Origin: Candidatus Binatia bacterium
Lineage (GTDB): Bacteria > Desulfobacterota > Binatia > UBA9968 > JAJDTQ01
Length of the DNA stretch: 64,000 nucleotides
Assembly: GCA_951813575.1 (NCBI GenBank)
Contig: OX638375.1
Location: 2,371,042-2,435,041 of the forward strand
Direction: 5' to 3'
Positions 31,285 to 40,549 of this stretch are shown here, piece by piece; position 1 is the first letter of the stretch, and the number at the start of each line of letters is the position of its first letter. A program made the position numbers and the translations under genes. Below the pieces are notes generated by a model that ran no database searches, was not told the DNA's origin, and saw only the letters and a list, made by a program, of their open reading frames with translations.

Positions 31285-31689
31285 TCAGGGAGTGCCCGTG
31301 GGCTCCTCGTCGTCCTTGGCTTCGGGTTCGGGGGCTGCCGCCGGCCCGTCTTCGGCCGGTGCCGCGGCCTCAGCCGGCGCCTCAGTCTCCGCCGGCGCCT
31401 CAGTCTCCGCCGCTGCCACCTGCTCGGGTGCCGCCTCCGCCGGTGCCGCCTCCGCCGCTGCCACCTGCTCTGGCGCGGCCTCAGCCGGTGCCGCGGCCTC
31501 GACCTGGGCCGAGGCGGCGCTCTGCGCCTGGAGCGTGGCCTCTTGTGACAGCTTGCGGGTCTTCCGCTTCAGTCGCCGGATCTTCTGCCGCAGGATCTCC
31601 CGCTTGCCCGACTCCTCGACTCCGGTCTTCTCTTCCCTGAGCGTCTTGATCTGCTCCTTGACGGCTCCAATGCTGGTCTCTGCTGCCAC
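31285..31689 (-). CDS. Small helical protein with Ala/Glu/Pro-rich repetitive tail, unknown function
   Basis: 134 residues, soluble and highly charged. Residues 1-60 form a basic coiled-coil-like helix (VKEQIKTLREEKTG, then ILRQKIRRLKRKTRK). Residues about 60-134 are low-complexity: PAEAAPEQVAAAEA occurs twice and ETEAPA twice, ending acidic (KDDEEP). GGAGGCC precedes the ATG at 31689. The charge split (basic helix, acidic tail) is like that of small nucleic-acid-associated or ribosome-associated proteins, but no family is recognised. It is convergent with cysNC. Confidence 0.6.
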   Translation of the reverse strand: MAAETSIGAVKEQIKTLREEKTGVEESGKREILRQKIRRLKRKTRKLSQEATLQAQSAASAQVEAAAPAEAAPEQVAAAEAAPAEAAPEQVAAAETEAPAETEAPAEAAAPAEDGPAAAPEPEAKDDEEPTGTP

Positions 31690-31846
31690 GTGGGCCTCCT
31701 TCGGATGAGTGAACGGTAACGGGTATCACATGGAGGTGGGAATCAAAAGCGGCGGCGGAGCAGCCGCCCTCCGGCCCACCTGGGGGTTCACCGCAGCGAG
31801 CGGGTTGACCGGAGAGTATCGACCGGAGGTGGCAGGGTTAACGGCT

Positions 31847-32710
31847 CTACCGGTCGTCATCCCAGCCGCCCCACCGGCGGCTCCTGGCGTAGGGGTTCGG
31901 GTGCGGCAGGATGAAGAACTCCGTTTTCTTGGGCAGCATCCGGCGCGTGAGCACGAGCCGGGAGTCGGGTTGGCGCGCGACCGGATAGCGGCCGTCGAGA
32001 AAGGACGCGAAGTACTCGGCCTGGGCCGGGTCGTCGTAGTGCATGGGCAGGACGATGGGCGGCTTCACCTGCTCGATGACCTTGACGAGGTCGCTGAAGC
32101 CCAGGTTGTTGCGGGCGTCGATGGGAATCATCATGACGTCCACCCGGCGCAGCAGCTGCTGCTGCTTCTCGGTGAGCAGATGGCCGATGTTGCCCAGGTG
32201 GGCGAGACAGAGGCTCCCCATCTCGAAGACGAAGATCGAGTTGGCGATGCGGGTGAAGTCGTAGTTCCGGGCGCTGGGCAGGTTCACCACCACGATGTCC
32301 TTCACCTTCCGCCTCACCGGCTGCCAGCGCTGGTCCAGCGTGATGCCCCTGAGCACCAGGGGATTCCCGCGAACCGCCTCGACGTTGTTGTGGGTGTAGT
32401 GGCCGTTGCTCACGGTCACCGCGTCGGCGGTGATGCCGGGCGTGACGTCGAAGTTGGGATCGGCCACCACACGGGTGCCGGTGCCGGACCGGATGGCGAA
32501 GCTCGAGTGGCCGAACCAGCGGAGCTGATACTGGCCCAGGCCGACGTCCGGCTTGGCGGATGCACTGGCCAGCGGGCCGATGGACCGGGCCAGGTTGAGA
32601 CCCGAATCGAAGGAACGCACCAGGTTGGGATTGCAGATGGCAAAGGCGGCCTGCGCGCTGAGCCAAACCGCCAACCCGAGCACAAGACCCGTCATGTGGT
32701 GTTTTGACAT
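31847..32710 (-). CDS. Exported MBL-fold protein with degenerate metal motif
   Basis: 287 residues with a signal peptide (MTGLVLGLAVWLSAQAAFA) and a metallo-beta-lactamase-fold body: LRWFGHSSFAIRSGTGTRVV, ADPNFDVTP, then VTVSNGHYTHNNVEAVRG. Relatives with this last block normally carry H-x-H-x-D-H. Here the first His reads Asn and the Asp reads Thr, so two standard metal ligands are missing, while the later PMHYDDPAQAEYF histidine is present. It may be a non-hydrolytic or altered-metal member. It follows the Fur-type regulator gene by 40 bases and may be the last gene of the rubrerythrin operon. Confidence 0.8.
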   Translation of the reverse strand: MSKHHMTGLVLGLAVWLSAQAAFAICNPNLVRSFDSGLNLARSIGPLASASAKPDVGLGQYQLRWFGHSSFAIRSGTGTRVVADPNFDVTPGITADAVTVSNGHYTHNNVEAVRGNPLVLRGITLDQRWQPVRRKVKDIVVVNLPSARNYDFTRIANSIFVFEMGSLCLAHLGNIGHLLTEKQQQLLRRVDVMMIPIDARNNLGFSDLVKVIEQVKPPIVLPMHYDDPAQAEYFASFLDGRYPVARQPDSRLVLTRRMLPKKTEFFILPHPNPYARSRRWGGWDDDR

Positions 32711-32750
32711 GGCTCCTCCCCGAGTGGCCCACGGCTCACACCCGCGGGCA

Positions 32751-33125
32751 TCATGAGCACGCCTCGCATGTCCCGTAGAGAGAAAGCTGGTGGGAGGTCA
32801 CCGTGAAACCGGTGTCGGGCGAGAGGAAGGGCTCGGCTTCTTCCCTACGGTCGAGGGTGACATCATAGACCTTTCCGCAACTTTCGCAAATGAAATGTGG
32901 ATGTTTGTCCAGGATCGGATCGAAGTGCTGTGTGCGTCCGATGTTGACGATCTGCACCTTGCCGTCGGCGGCCAGCTTTTGAAGGTTGCGGTAGACCGTA
33001 CCGAGGCTGATGTGCGGAACCTCCCTTCGGACCCGCTCGTAGATCTGATCCGCGGTGGGATGGGACATCTCGTCCTTCAGGACATCCCAGATGACTTCAA
33101 GCTGTCGTGTCCGTCTCGTGGACAT
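32751..33125 (-). CDS. Fur-family transcriptional regulator, PerR-like
   Basis: 124 residues. The winged helix (HPTADQIYERVRREVPHISL followed by GTVYRNLQKLAADG) is followed by the metal dimerisation domain with two C-x2-C pairs (CESCGKVYD and GTCEACS) that bind structural zinc, and a histidine-rich site HPHFICE. The short N-terminus and pairing with rubrerythrin favour a peroxide-sensing PerR role over iron-sensing Fur; this is inference. It lies 30 bases after DUF3501 in the same transcription direction. Confidence 0.9.
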   Translation of the reverse strand: MSTRRTRQLEVIWDVLKDEMSHPTADQIYERVRREVPHISLGTVYRNLQKLAADGKVQIVNIGRTQHFDPILDKHPHFICESCGKVYDVTLDRREEAEPFLSPDTGFTVTSHQLSLYGTCEACS

Positions 33126-33155
33126 GGACGATCCCCGCCGGCGGCGCGCGGGACA

Positions 33156-33728
33156 CTACCCCAGGTCGCTGAGCAGCTCCGCCTTGGTGGCCGGGCTCAA
33201 CAGAGCCTCGGCGTGGTAATTCTCGTGGTCGACCAGGATGCTGGCATCCCGATCCCGCAGCGCTTCGGCTTCGTCCGGGGTGAGGCCGAAGGTGATGTAC
33301 TGCACCGCGCTTATCTTGTCGTCCTTGCTGCGGCCCTCCTCGAAGCGGGCGCGGACCGTGCGGTCCCCGCCGATCCTGAGGAACACCCTTTCGTCAATGC
33401 CGAGAAACTTGAGCAGCTCTCCGCGCAGGTCGGTCTGATCCTCGATCTCGAGGAAGAGGGTCGCCCTGAGCTCTCCGGCATCGGGGATGAGCTCGTTGTA
33501 GACGTCGATCTCCTCCCGGATCTTGTCCAGATCGCGGATGCTCTCCGCCCGCAGCATCTCCTGTATCTGAAAGATCACCGTCGCCCGGTTCTCGAACACC
33601 AGGGAAACCTTGTCGCCAACGGAGACCCGCCGGTGCTTCTTGAGATCGATGATCTCGCGCCGGAAAGCGGCGCGTTTCTGCTCGTAGACGTTGGCGCCGA
33701 CGATGTCGTTCAGGGTCACCTTTTCCAT
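33156..33728 (-). CDS. DUF3501 family protein
   Basis: 190 residues, full length for DUF3501. Recognisable blocks are the N-terminal '[18 protein letters not shown]' and '[20 protein letters not shown]', and later [15 protein letters not shown]. The function is unknown, but the family regularly occurs beside rubrerythrin and Fe-S oxidoreductases, suggesting a redox or peroxide-defence role. The ATG at 33728 lies 90 bases after the rubrerythrin stop, with a strong hairpin in the gap. Confidence 0.88.
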   Translation of the reverse strand: MEKVTLNDIVGANVYEQKRAAFRREIIDLKKHRRVSVGDKVSLVFENRATVIFQIQEMLRAESIRDLDKIREEIDVYNELIPDAGELRATLFLEIEDQTDLRGELLKFLGIDERVFLRIGGDRTVRARFEEGRSKDDKISAVQYITFGLTPDEAEALRDRDASILVDHENYHAEALLSPATKAELLSDLG

Positions 33729-33749
33729 TCGGGCAACCGGGAATCCAGG

Positions 33750-33790
33750 CGTTCCCGGACCCCCAAGGCCTGGCTCGGGGTCCGGGAACG
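33750..33790 (-). repeat. Long hairpin between rubrerythrin and DUF3501 genes
   Basis: A 14-bp perfect stem (33750-33763 with 33777-33790) and a 13-base loop lie in the gap of a same-strand operon. No T run follows on the minus strand, so it is more likely an mRNA-stabilising or processing hairpin, or a diverged palindromic repeat, than a terminator. Confidence 0.55.
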
Positions 33791-33818
33791 CGAAGTTTCC
33801 GGAGCTACGGCCGACGAA

Positions 33819-34262
33819 TCAACCGGCGTCCGCAGGGTCCTTGCCGGCGACGGCCTGCAGTCCCTTGTTGAAACGGCCGGCATGGGACTTCTCGGCCTTG
33901 GCCAGGGTCTCGAACCACTCGGCCAGCTCCTCCAGGTTCTCGTCCCGGGCGGTCTTGGCGAAGCCGGGGTACATCTCGGTGTACTCGAAGGTCTCGCCCT
34001 CCACCGCGGACTTCAGGTTCTTCTCGGTGGAACCGATGGGAACGCCAGTGCAGGGATCGCCGACTTCCTTGAGAAAGTCCAGGTGACCGAACGCGTGGCC
34101 CGTCTCCGCCTCGGAGGTGTCACGGAAGAGTCCGCCCATGTCGGGGTAACCCTCGATGTCCGCCTGCCGGGCGAAGTAGAGATAACGCCGGTTCGCCTGG
34201 GACTCGCCCGCAAAGGCGTTCTTCAGGTTCTCGTGGCTCTTGGTGCCATTGATGCTAGCCAT
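33819..34262 (-). CDS. Rubrerythrin (erythrin-only form)
   Basis: 147 residues of ferritin-like four-helix fold. The diiron ligands are in [20 protein letters not shown], the first ExxH in [16 protein letters not shown], and the second in [12 protein letters not shown]. The C-terminal rubredoxin domain of classical rubrerythrin is absent, as in many short members. It reduces hydrogen peroxide in the cytoplasm of anaerobic or microaerophilic cells. AAGGAGG lies just ahead of the ATG, and a promoter with a palindromic operator precedes it. It leads the operon with DUF3501, the PerR-like regulator and probably the MBL protein. Confidence 0.93.
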   Translation of the reverse strand: MASINGTKSHENLKNAFAGESQANRRYLYFARQADIEGYPDMGGLFRDTSEAETGHAFGHLDFLKEVGDPCTGVPIGSTEKNLKSAVEGETFEYTEMYPGFAKTARDENLEELAEWFETLAKAEKSHAGRFNKGLQAVAGKDPADAG

Positions 34263-34272
34263 AGGTGCCTCC

Positions 34273-34320
34273 TTATCAGTAATGGTTCTGATTAGTATCC
34301 GAAGCCCGCCCGCAATTCAA
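34273..34320 (-). promoter_or_regulatory. Rubrerythrin promoter with overlapping palindromic operator
   Basis: On the minus strand TTGAAT (34315-34320) and TACTAA (34292-34297) are 17 bases apart. Overlapping the -10 and the expected start point is an inverted repeat, TTATCAG (34273-34279) with CTGATTA (34288-34294), one mismatch, 8-base spacer. The spacing differs from the classic 7-1-7 Fur/PerR box. It could be the site for the regulator encoded two genes downstream. Confidence 0.4.
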
Positions 34321-34427
34321 GGGCTGGAGGCGCCGGAAACGCCGTCCGTCGTCCCCGGCGGGCGGCAACTGGCCCGCCGCCCGGTGTTTTGCTATCCTGC
34401 TGTAAGTTGACCGCCTTCATCCAACCC

Positions 34428-34757
34428 ATGGACGACCTCATCACCATCGACGACTTCCGCGCCCTCGACCTGCGCGTCGGCACGGTCACCAGCGCCGAGC
34501 CGCATCCCAATGCCGACCGGCTCATGGTGCTCAAGGTGGACCTGGGGTCGGAGGAACGCCAGCTCGTGGCCGGCATCCGCGGCCACTACAGCCCGGAGGA
34601 GCTCACGGGCCGGCAGCTCGTGGTGGTGGCGAACCTGAAGCCGGCCAGGCTGAGAGGCATCGAGAGCCAGGGAATGATCCTGGCCGCATCCGCCGACGAC
34701 CAACTCGTCATCCTGGCGCCGGAGCAACGGATCGCTCCGGGCGCCAAGGTTTCCTGA
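34428..34757 (+). CDS. Free-standing tRNA-binding (MetRS beta/CsaA-like) OB-fold protein
   Basis: 109 residues from ATG 34428 (MDDLITIDDFRALDLRVGTV). This is the classic length of the C-terminal tRNA-binding domain of methionyl-tRNA synthetase or of CsaA. Motifs: HPNADRLMVLKVDLG, then LVAGIRGHYSPEELTGRQLV, VVVANLKPARLRGIESQGMI and LAASADD. It binds structured RNA, and as a separate subunit would help methionyl-tRNA synthetase or act chaperone-like. No metG catalytic gene is in the window. It is 8 bases upstream of alr. Confidence 0.85.
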   Translation: MDDLITIDDFRALDLRVGTVTSAEPHPNADRLMVLKVDLGSEERQLVAGIRGHYSPEELTGRQLVVVANLKPARLRGIESQGMILAASADDQLVILAPEQRIAPGAKVS

Positions 34758-34765
34758 CACGCCGA

Positions 34766-35929
34766 GTGTCTTCCACCGATAAAACCGAGGGGACCTGCTG
34801 TGTAGTCGACCTGTCGGCCTTGCGCGCCAACCTGCGCACGGTGCGCCGGCTCGTGGGCCCCGGCGTGGCAGTCCTCGCGGTGGTGAAGGCCGACGCCTAC
34901 GGCCATGGCGACATCAAGACCGCGCGCGCCTTGTGCGCCGAAGGGGTCAGCCGCCTGGGCGTCGCCACGGTGGCGGAAGGCGCGCGGCTTCGGAAAGCCG
35001 GCATCGATGCCGCGATCCTCGTTCTCGGCAGTCTTTACTCCGACGATGCGGCCGCCCTGGTGCGGTATTCCCTGGACCCTGTCGTTCCGAATCTCGACCT
35101 CCTGAGACACCTTGACGCCTTCGGCGCGGAACACGGCGCCGAGATTCCCTGCCACCTCAAGCTGGACACCGGCATGGGCCGGCTGGGCCTCTTGCCGGAC
35201 GCCATCGAGGAATGGCTTCCCGAGTTGGACGGGCTCAAGGGCGTCAGGCTGCAAGGAGTCATGTCCCACTTCGCCAGGGCCGAGGAGCCGGAGTCGCAGT
35301 CGTGCCGCGGACAACTACGGGCGTTCCGCCGGATGCTGAAGCGCATTCGCGCGGCGGGGCACGATGCGCCGCTGGTGCACATGGCCAACAGCGCCGCCAC
35401 CATGGCGCTGCCCGAGGCCCGTTTCGACATGGTCCGGCCGGGCGGAATGCTCTACGGCATCTTCTCCCATCCGCCCTTGGCCGAACTCGTCCCGCTGGCT
35501 CCGGTGCTCACCTGGAAAACCCGCGTGCTGCAGCTCAAGACGCTCCCGAAGCATTCCCCCATCAGCTACGGGGGCACCTTCGTAACCTGCCGCGAAAGCG
35601 TCATCGCCACCGTGCCCGTGGGCTACGCGGACGGCTACAAACGTTCCCTGTCCAACAAGGCCGCGGTGCTGATCCGAGGCCGTCGCGCGCCCGTCGTGGG
35701 CCGTGTCACCATGGATTTGACGATGGCGGACGTCACCGCCATAGACGGTGTTCAGCCGGGAGACGAAGTGGTGCTGCTGGGGACACAGGACGGCGAGACC
35801 ATTTCAGCCGAAGAGATGGCCGGCTGGGCGGACACGATCTCGTACGAGATCCTCACATCCATCAGCAAGGGCGTTCCGCGTCACTACATCGAGGCCAAAC
35901 AGAAACCGGACGGCGTCGGCGGCTATTGA
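34766..35929 (+). CDS. alr: Alanine racemase
   Basis: 387 residues. The PLP lysine is in AVLAVVKADAYGHG near residue 35-48. The MANSAATMALPEARFDMVRP and GGMLYG blocks and the second catalytic region SYGGTFVTCRESVIATVPVG (tyrosine) are in place, as is RAPVVGRVTMDLTMADVT. It makes D-alanine for peptidoglycan. The start is GTG 34766. The decayed histidine kinase fragment lies opposite its 3' flank. Confidence 0.95.
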   Translation: MSSTDKTEGTCCVVDLSALRANLRTVRRLVGPGVAVLAVVKADAYGHGDIKTARALCAEGVSRLGVATVAEGARLRKAGIDAAILVLGSLYSDDAAALVRYSLDPVVPNLDLLRHLDAFGAEHGAEIPCHLKLDTGMGRLGLLPDAIEEWLPELDGLKGVRLQGVMSHFARAEEPESQSCRGQLRAFRRMLKRIRAAGHDAPLVHMANSAATMALPEARFDMVRPGGMLYGIFSHPPLAELVPLAPVLTWKTRVLQLKTLPKHSPISYGGTFVTCRESVIATVPVGYADGYKRSLSNKAAVLIRGRRAPVVGRVTMDLTMADVTAIDGVQPGDEVVLLGTQDGETISAEEMAGWADTISYEILTSISKGVPRHYIEAKQKPDGVGGY

Positions 35930-35984
35930 ATGGTACAGGTTTCTATCGTTTCGTATCGTTGGAGGAATTTGCGGGACGGCGGTT

Positions 35985-36540
35985 ACCGAGGAAAGCGGCA
36001 GCGTGACAAGCATGGTCGTACCCTTGCCGATGCCGTCGCTCAGCGGGCGAATCTGTCCGCCCATTCCGTCAATGAAGTTGGCGGTCGAATGGAGACCGAG
36101 CCCGCCCCCGGATTTCTTGGTGGTATAACCCGCGGTAAAGAGCATCCTGGGGTTTGTCCCGGCAATGCCGGGGTCTCCCTGATGCTGTCAGATCATCGAT
36201 GGCTTCCATCGCGTCCTGGGTCAGGTTGACGATCATGTGATGAAATCGGCTCCGCTGAATCCGGATCTCTTTCGGCGCGCATTCACAGTCGCTATCGATC
36301 TTGACACTCCTTTTCCTGAGCGGATCCTCCAATACACCAACGGCGGCCGTCAACGCAGTCCGGAGGTCCACATCCACCCGGTCTACCTTCGAATTTGCCG
36401 GCTATGCCCTGGGTGCGAATGATGTCCACGATGTGGTTCGCCCTGTCCTTGACGCGCCCGACTGTCTTTGCCAACTCTCCATTCCGACTGGCGAAATCTT
36501 CGGCGAGCGCAATGACGAAGGGCATCACCTTCTGACCTTG
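35985..36540 (-). pseudogene. Decayed sensor histidine kinase C-terminus
   Basis: Three minus-strand pieces in different frames rebuild a histidine kinase. About 36410-36530 reads ALAEDFASRNGELAKTVGRV and KDRANHIVDIIRTQ (end of the dimerisation helix). About 36190-36377 reads DLRTALTAAVGVLED and RFHHMIVNLTQDAMEAIDDL (N box). About 35990-36145 reads LFTAGYTTKKSGGGLGLHST and GMGGQIRPLSDGIGKGTTML (G2 box). The G1 region between the last two is missing, frames shift at least twice, and no N-terminal sensor survives. The surrounding 35930-36840 gap (911 bases) holds no other gene that I can support. Confidence 0.75.
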
Positions 36541-36840
36541 CGAGTCGTTCGGGGAATCTGGTGGCAGGACACCAGGGGGCAAGGGGTATCACGCCGGCCG
36601 AAAAACCAAAGTGGCTTGCCTCCATGGATCCATGTCCCAATATCGTACCGGCGTCTCCGATGACTTCCCCGGAGTCGAACGGTTGGCTTGGGAAGTCCGT
36701 GTTTGATTTGTTATCCTGCCACGAACCGACGGATGGCCGCCTGTACCCATGGACGGCCAAGGGAAACAAGTTCTCGAACGCCTCGCATCGCTGGAGCCGT
36801 GAGGCTTGAACCGTTGGAAAGAAGGAGGAACCCTGCACCC

Positions 36841-38415
36841 GTGGGCAAGATAAAGAGAGCATTGGTCAGCGTATCCGACAAGGACGGCATCGTCGATTTC
36901 GCCGCCGGGCTGGCGGGACTGGGCATCGAGATCCTGTCCACGGGAGGGACGGCCGCATTGCTGCGGGAGAACCGCATCGACGTGACCGAGGTGGCGGACG
37001 TCACCGGGTTCCCGGAGATCATGGACGGCCGGGTCAAGACGCTCCACCCCAAGATCCACGGCGGCATCCTGGCGCTGCGGGACAAGCCCGAGCACCGCGC
37101 CCAGATGGAAGACTTGGGCATCGACGCCATCGACATGGTGGTGGTGAACCTCTACCCGTTCGAGGCCACGGTGGCGCGGCAGGCGCCGTTCGACGAGATC
37201 ATCGAGCAGATCGACATAGGCGGCCCCGCCATGATCCGCTCCGCGGCCAAGAACCACCCGCACGTGGCGGTGGTGGTGGAGCCGTCAGACTACGCGGCGG
37301 TGGCCGAGGAGCTTGCGGCCGGCGGCGGCGACCTGTCCGGCGACACCCGGTTCAGGCTCGCGTGCCGCGCCTTCCATCATACGGCGCGCTATGACGGGGC
37401 CATCTCCAACTACCTTGGACGGCTCGACGAAGACAGACAGGCCGGGCCGTGGGGCGAGAGGCTCAACATCCAGCTCTCCAAGCTGCAGGAGCTGCGCTAC
37501 GGCGAAAACCCGCACCAGAGCGCGGCGTTCTATGCCCACGCGGATTCCACGGGACCGTCCGTGGCCCGGGCCACGCAGGTCCAGGGCAAGCAGCTCTCGT
37601 TCAACAACATCCTGGACGCCGACGCTGCCCTCAGCACGGTCATGGACTTCCCCGAGACCGCCGCCGTCGCCATCAAGCACACCAACCCCTGCGGCCTGGC
37701 CACCTCCGGCGTGTCGCTGGCGGACGCCTTCCGCAAGGCCAAGGCCGGCGACCCCGTGTCCATTTTCGGCGGCGTCATCGCCCTGAACCGCCCGGTCGAC
37801 GCGGAGACGGCCGAGGAATTGAAGCAGGTCTTCCTGGAAATCGTCATCGCGCCTTCGTTCACATCCGAAGCACGGGAGATCCTGTCCTCGGCCAAGCGCC
37901 TGCTGAACATCCGCCTGCTGGAGATCGACATGACCCCCGACAACGACCGGAGCCTCGACCTGCGGCGGGTGCACGGCGGCGTGCTGGTGCAGGACTGGGA
38001 CCACAAGCCCATCGACGTGCGGGAGTGCAAGGTGGTCACCGAGCGGCAACCCACCGACGACGAGTACAAGGCCCTGGGGTTCGCCTGGCGCGTGTGCCAC
38101 CACGTGAAGTCCAATGCCATCGTGTTCACATCGAGCGACCAGTTGCTCGGCGTCGGCGCCGGCCAGATGAGCCGGGTGGATTCCGCCCAACTCGCCGTGA
38201 CCCGGGCGAAGACCCACGGCCTCGACCTCGTAGGCTCCGTGGTGGCCTCCGACGCCTTCTATCCCTTCCGGGACGGCGTCGACGCGGCCGCCGAGGCGGG
38301 CGCCCGCGCGGTCATCCAGCCGGGCGGCTCCATCCGCGACGAAGAGGTCATTGCCGCCGCCGACGAGCACGGCATCGCCATGGTCTTCACCGGCATCCGG
38401 CACTTCCGGCACTAG
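36841..38415 (+). CDS. purH: Bifunctional AICAR transformylase/IMP cyclohydrolase
   Basis: 524 residues from the GTG at 36841, supported by AAGGAGG at 36822-36828; longer frames upstream are non-homologous. The IMP cyclohydrolase domain starts [20 protein letters not shown] with [20 protein letters not shown]. The transformylase domain has [13 protein letters not shown] and ends with [20 protein letters not shown] and FTGIRHFRH. It catalyses the last two steps of IMP synthesis. purD follows after 223 bases that are mostly a family A repeat. Confidence 0.97.
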   Translation: MGKIKRALVSVSDKDGIVDFAAGLAGLGIEILSTGGTAALLRENRIDVTEVADVTGFPEIMDGRVKTLHPKIHGGILALRDKPEHRAQMEDLGIDAIDMVVVNLYPFEATVARQAPFDEIIEQIDIGGPAMIRSAAKNHPHVAVVVEPSDYAAVAEELAAGGGDLSGDTRFRLACRAFHHTARYDGAISNYLGRLDEDRQAGPWGERLNIQLSKLQELRYGENPHQSAAFYAHADSTGPSVARATQVQGKQLSFNNILDADAALSTVMDFPETAAVAIKHTNPCGLATSGVSLADAFRKAKAGDPVSIFGGVIALNRPVDAETAEELKQVFLEIVIAPSFTSEAREILSSAKRLLNIRLLEIDMTPDNDRSLDLRRVHGGVLVQDWDHKPIDVRECKVVTERQPTDDEYKALGFAWRVCHHVKSNAIVFTSSDQLLGVGAGQMSRVDSAQLAVTRAKTHGLDLVGSVVASDAFYPFRDGVDAAAEAGARAVIQPGGSIRDEEVIAAADEHGIAMVFTGIRHFRH

Positions 38416-38470
38416 TCCGGCGGATGAACTCTTGGAGCAGGATGCTCTTCGGCGTGAAACTGCCCAGGAC

Positions 38471-38620
38471 GCCCCGTATCCGTCATACGCCCCGTATCCG
38501 TCATTCCCGCGGAAGCGGGAATCCAGGGGCGGCGGAGGGGCGCCACGGCTGTGTGTTCCCCGCCCTGCCCCTCCTGGATTCCCGCTTCCGCGGGAATGAC
38601 GGATTGGAGGAGAATGACGG
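38471..38620. repeat. Family A element between purH and purD, with duplicated edges
   Basis: Perfect 28-base reverse-complement arms at 38500-38527 and 38573-38600 flank a 45-base interior related to that of the 9041-9135 copy. On the left an 18-base direct duplication (CGCCCCGTATCCGTCAT, ending A or T) abuts the arm. On the right AATGACGGATTGGAG is repeated at 38595 and 38613. The hairpins lie between two genes of the same pathway and could affect read-through. Confidence 0.85.
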
Positions 38621-38638
38621 ATTGGAGTTGTTGGAACC

Positions 38639-39916
38639 GTGAAGATCCTGGTCATCGGCAGCGGCGGGCGGGAACACGCCCTGACGTGGAAGCTGCGCCA
38701 GAGCCCGCAGGTGGAAAAGCTCTACTGCGCGCCCGGCAACGACGGCATGCGCCGGCAGGCGGAACGGGTGGACATCGGAACCGGCGACATCGAGAGGCTC
38801 GCCGACTTCGTCGCCGGGGAGGGCATCGACCTCACGGTGGTGGGTCCGGAGCAGCCGCTGGTGTCGGGCATCGCCGACCTGTTCGAGAGCCGGGGCCTCC
38901 GGGTGTTCGGACCGAGCCGGGAGGCCGCACGGCTGGAAGGCAGCAAGGCCTTCGCCAAGGAGGTGATGCTGGAGAACGGCATCCCCACCGCGGCCTGTGA
39001 GGTGTTCTCCGACATGGACGAGGCCCGGCGGTACGTGGCCCAGGATCGGCCCTGCGTGGTCAAGGCGGACGGGCTGGCCGCGGGCAAGGGCGTGATCCTG
39101 TGTTCCGGCAGGGCGGAAGCCGAAGCCGCCCTCGACGCCGTCATGGGGCGCAAGGTCTTCGGCGAGGCCGGCGAGCGGGTCGTCGTCGAGGAGTTGCTCA
39201 CGGGCGAGGAAGCTTCGTTCATGGCCCTGATGGACGGCGACGACTTCCTGCCGCTGGCGTCGGCCCAGGACCACAAGCGCATCTTCGACGGTGACGAGGG
39301 CCCCAACACCGGCGGCATGGGCGCTTACTCGCCGGCGCCGGTGGTGGACGCGGCCGTGCACGACGCCGTGGTGGAACAGGTGCTGAAGCCGCTGGCGTCG
39401 GGCCTCAAGCGCCGCGGCCTGGTGTATCGCGGAGTCCTTTACGCCGGGCTCATGATCACCGAGGACGGCCCCAAGGTGCTGGAGTTCAACTGCCGGTTCG
39501 GCGACCCTGAATGTCAGCCGATCATGATGCGCCTCGAGAGCGATCTTCCCTCGCTCCTCATGGCCACCGCCGACGGCAGGCTCGGAGAGGCCGCCGCCGA
39601 GTGGTCGGACCAGGCGGCGGTCTGCGTGGTGCTGGCGTCCCGGGGCTATCCGGGCCAGTATCAAACGGGTATGGAAATATCCGGACTCGACGCGCTCGAT
39701 TCCTGGCGCGACGGATACGCGTTTCACGCCGGGACGAAACGCGAGGGAGACCGCTGGCTCACCGGCGGCGGACGGGTGCTGGGGGTCACCGCGCTGGGCG
39801 ACACCATCGAGGGGGCCACGGGGCAGGCTTACGACGGCGTGAGCAGGATCTCGTGGGAGGGCATGCACTACCGCCGGGACATCGCCCGCCGCGCGATAGA
39901 CCGCGGTGCACCCTGA
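38639..39916 (+). CDS. purD: Phosphoribosylamine-glycine ligase
   Basis: 425 residues from GTG 38639. The N-terminus KILVIGSGGREHALTWKL and GPEQPLVSGIADLFE are typical, as is the ATP-grasp core PCVVKADGLAAGKGVILCSG. NTGGMGAYSPAP and VLEFNCRFGDPECQPIMMRL follow. It forms glycinamide ribonucleotide in purine synthesis. A family C palindrome lies 15 bases after the stop, before purE. Confidence 0.97.
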   Translation: MKILVIGSGGREHALTWKLRQSPQVEKLYCAPGNDGMRRQAERVDIGTGDIERLADFVAGEGIDLTVVGPEQPLVSGIADLFESRGLRVFGPSREAARLEGSKAFAKEVMLENGIPTAACEVFSDMDEARRYVAQDRPCVVKADGLAAGKGVILCSGRAEAEAALDAVMGRKVFGEAGERVVVEELLTGEEASFMALMDGDDFLPLASAQDHKRIFDGDEGPNTGGMGAYSPAPVVDAAVHDAVVEQVLKPLASGLKRRGLVYRGVLYAGLMITEDGPKVLEFNCRFGDPECQPIMMRLESDLPSLLMATADGRLGEAAAEWSDQAAVCVVLASRGYPGQYQTGMEISGLDALDSWRDGYAFHAGTKREGDRWLTGGGRVLGVTALGDTIEGATGQAYDGVSRISWEGMHYRRDIARRAIDRGAP

Positions 39917-39931
39917 GGTCCACCAACGAAA

Positions 39932-39957
39932 GGGGCGGGTTTCAAACCCGCCCGCGC
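39932..39957. repeat. Family C palindrome between purD and purE
   Basis: GGGGCGGGTTTCAAACCCGC and following CCGCGC: an 8-9 bp GC hairpin with a very short loop, 15 bases after the purD stop. The same element recurs at 46151, 59244 and 62948. Confidence 0.8.
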
Positions 39958-40020
39958 AACACGACAGGACCGCGCGCGGCGCCTGGACGTTCGAACCGAA
40001 GCAAGAAGGAGGAGACACAC

Positions 40021-40533
<513 letters not shown>

Positions 40534-40549
40534 CGCCGGAGAAGCGGGC

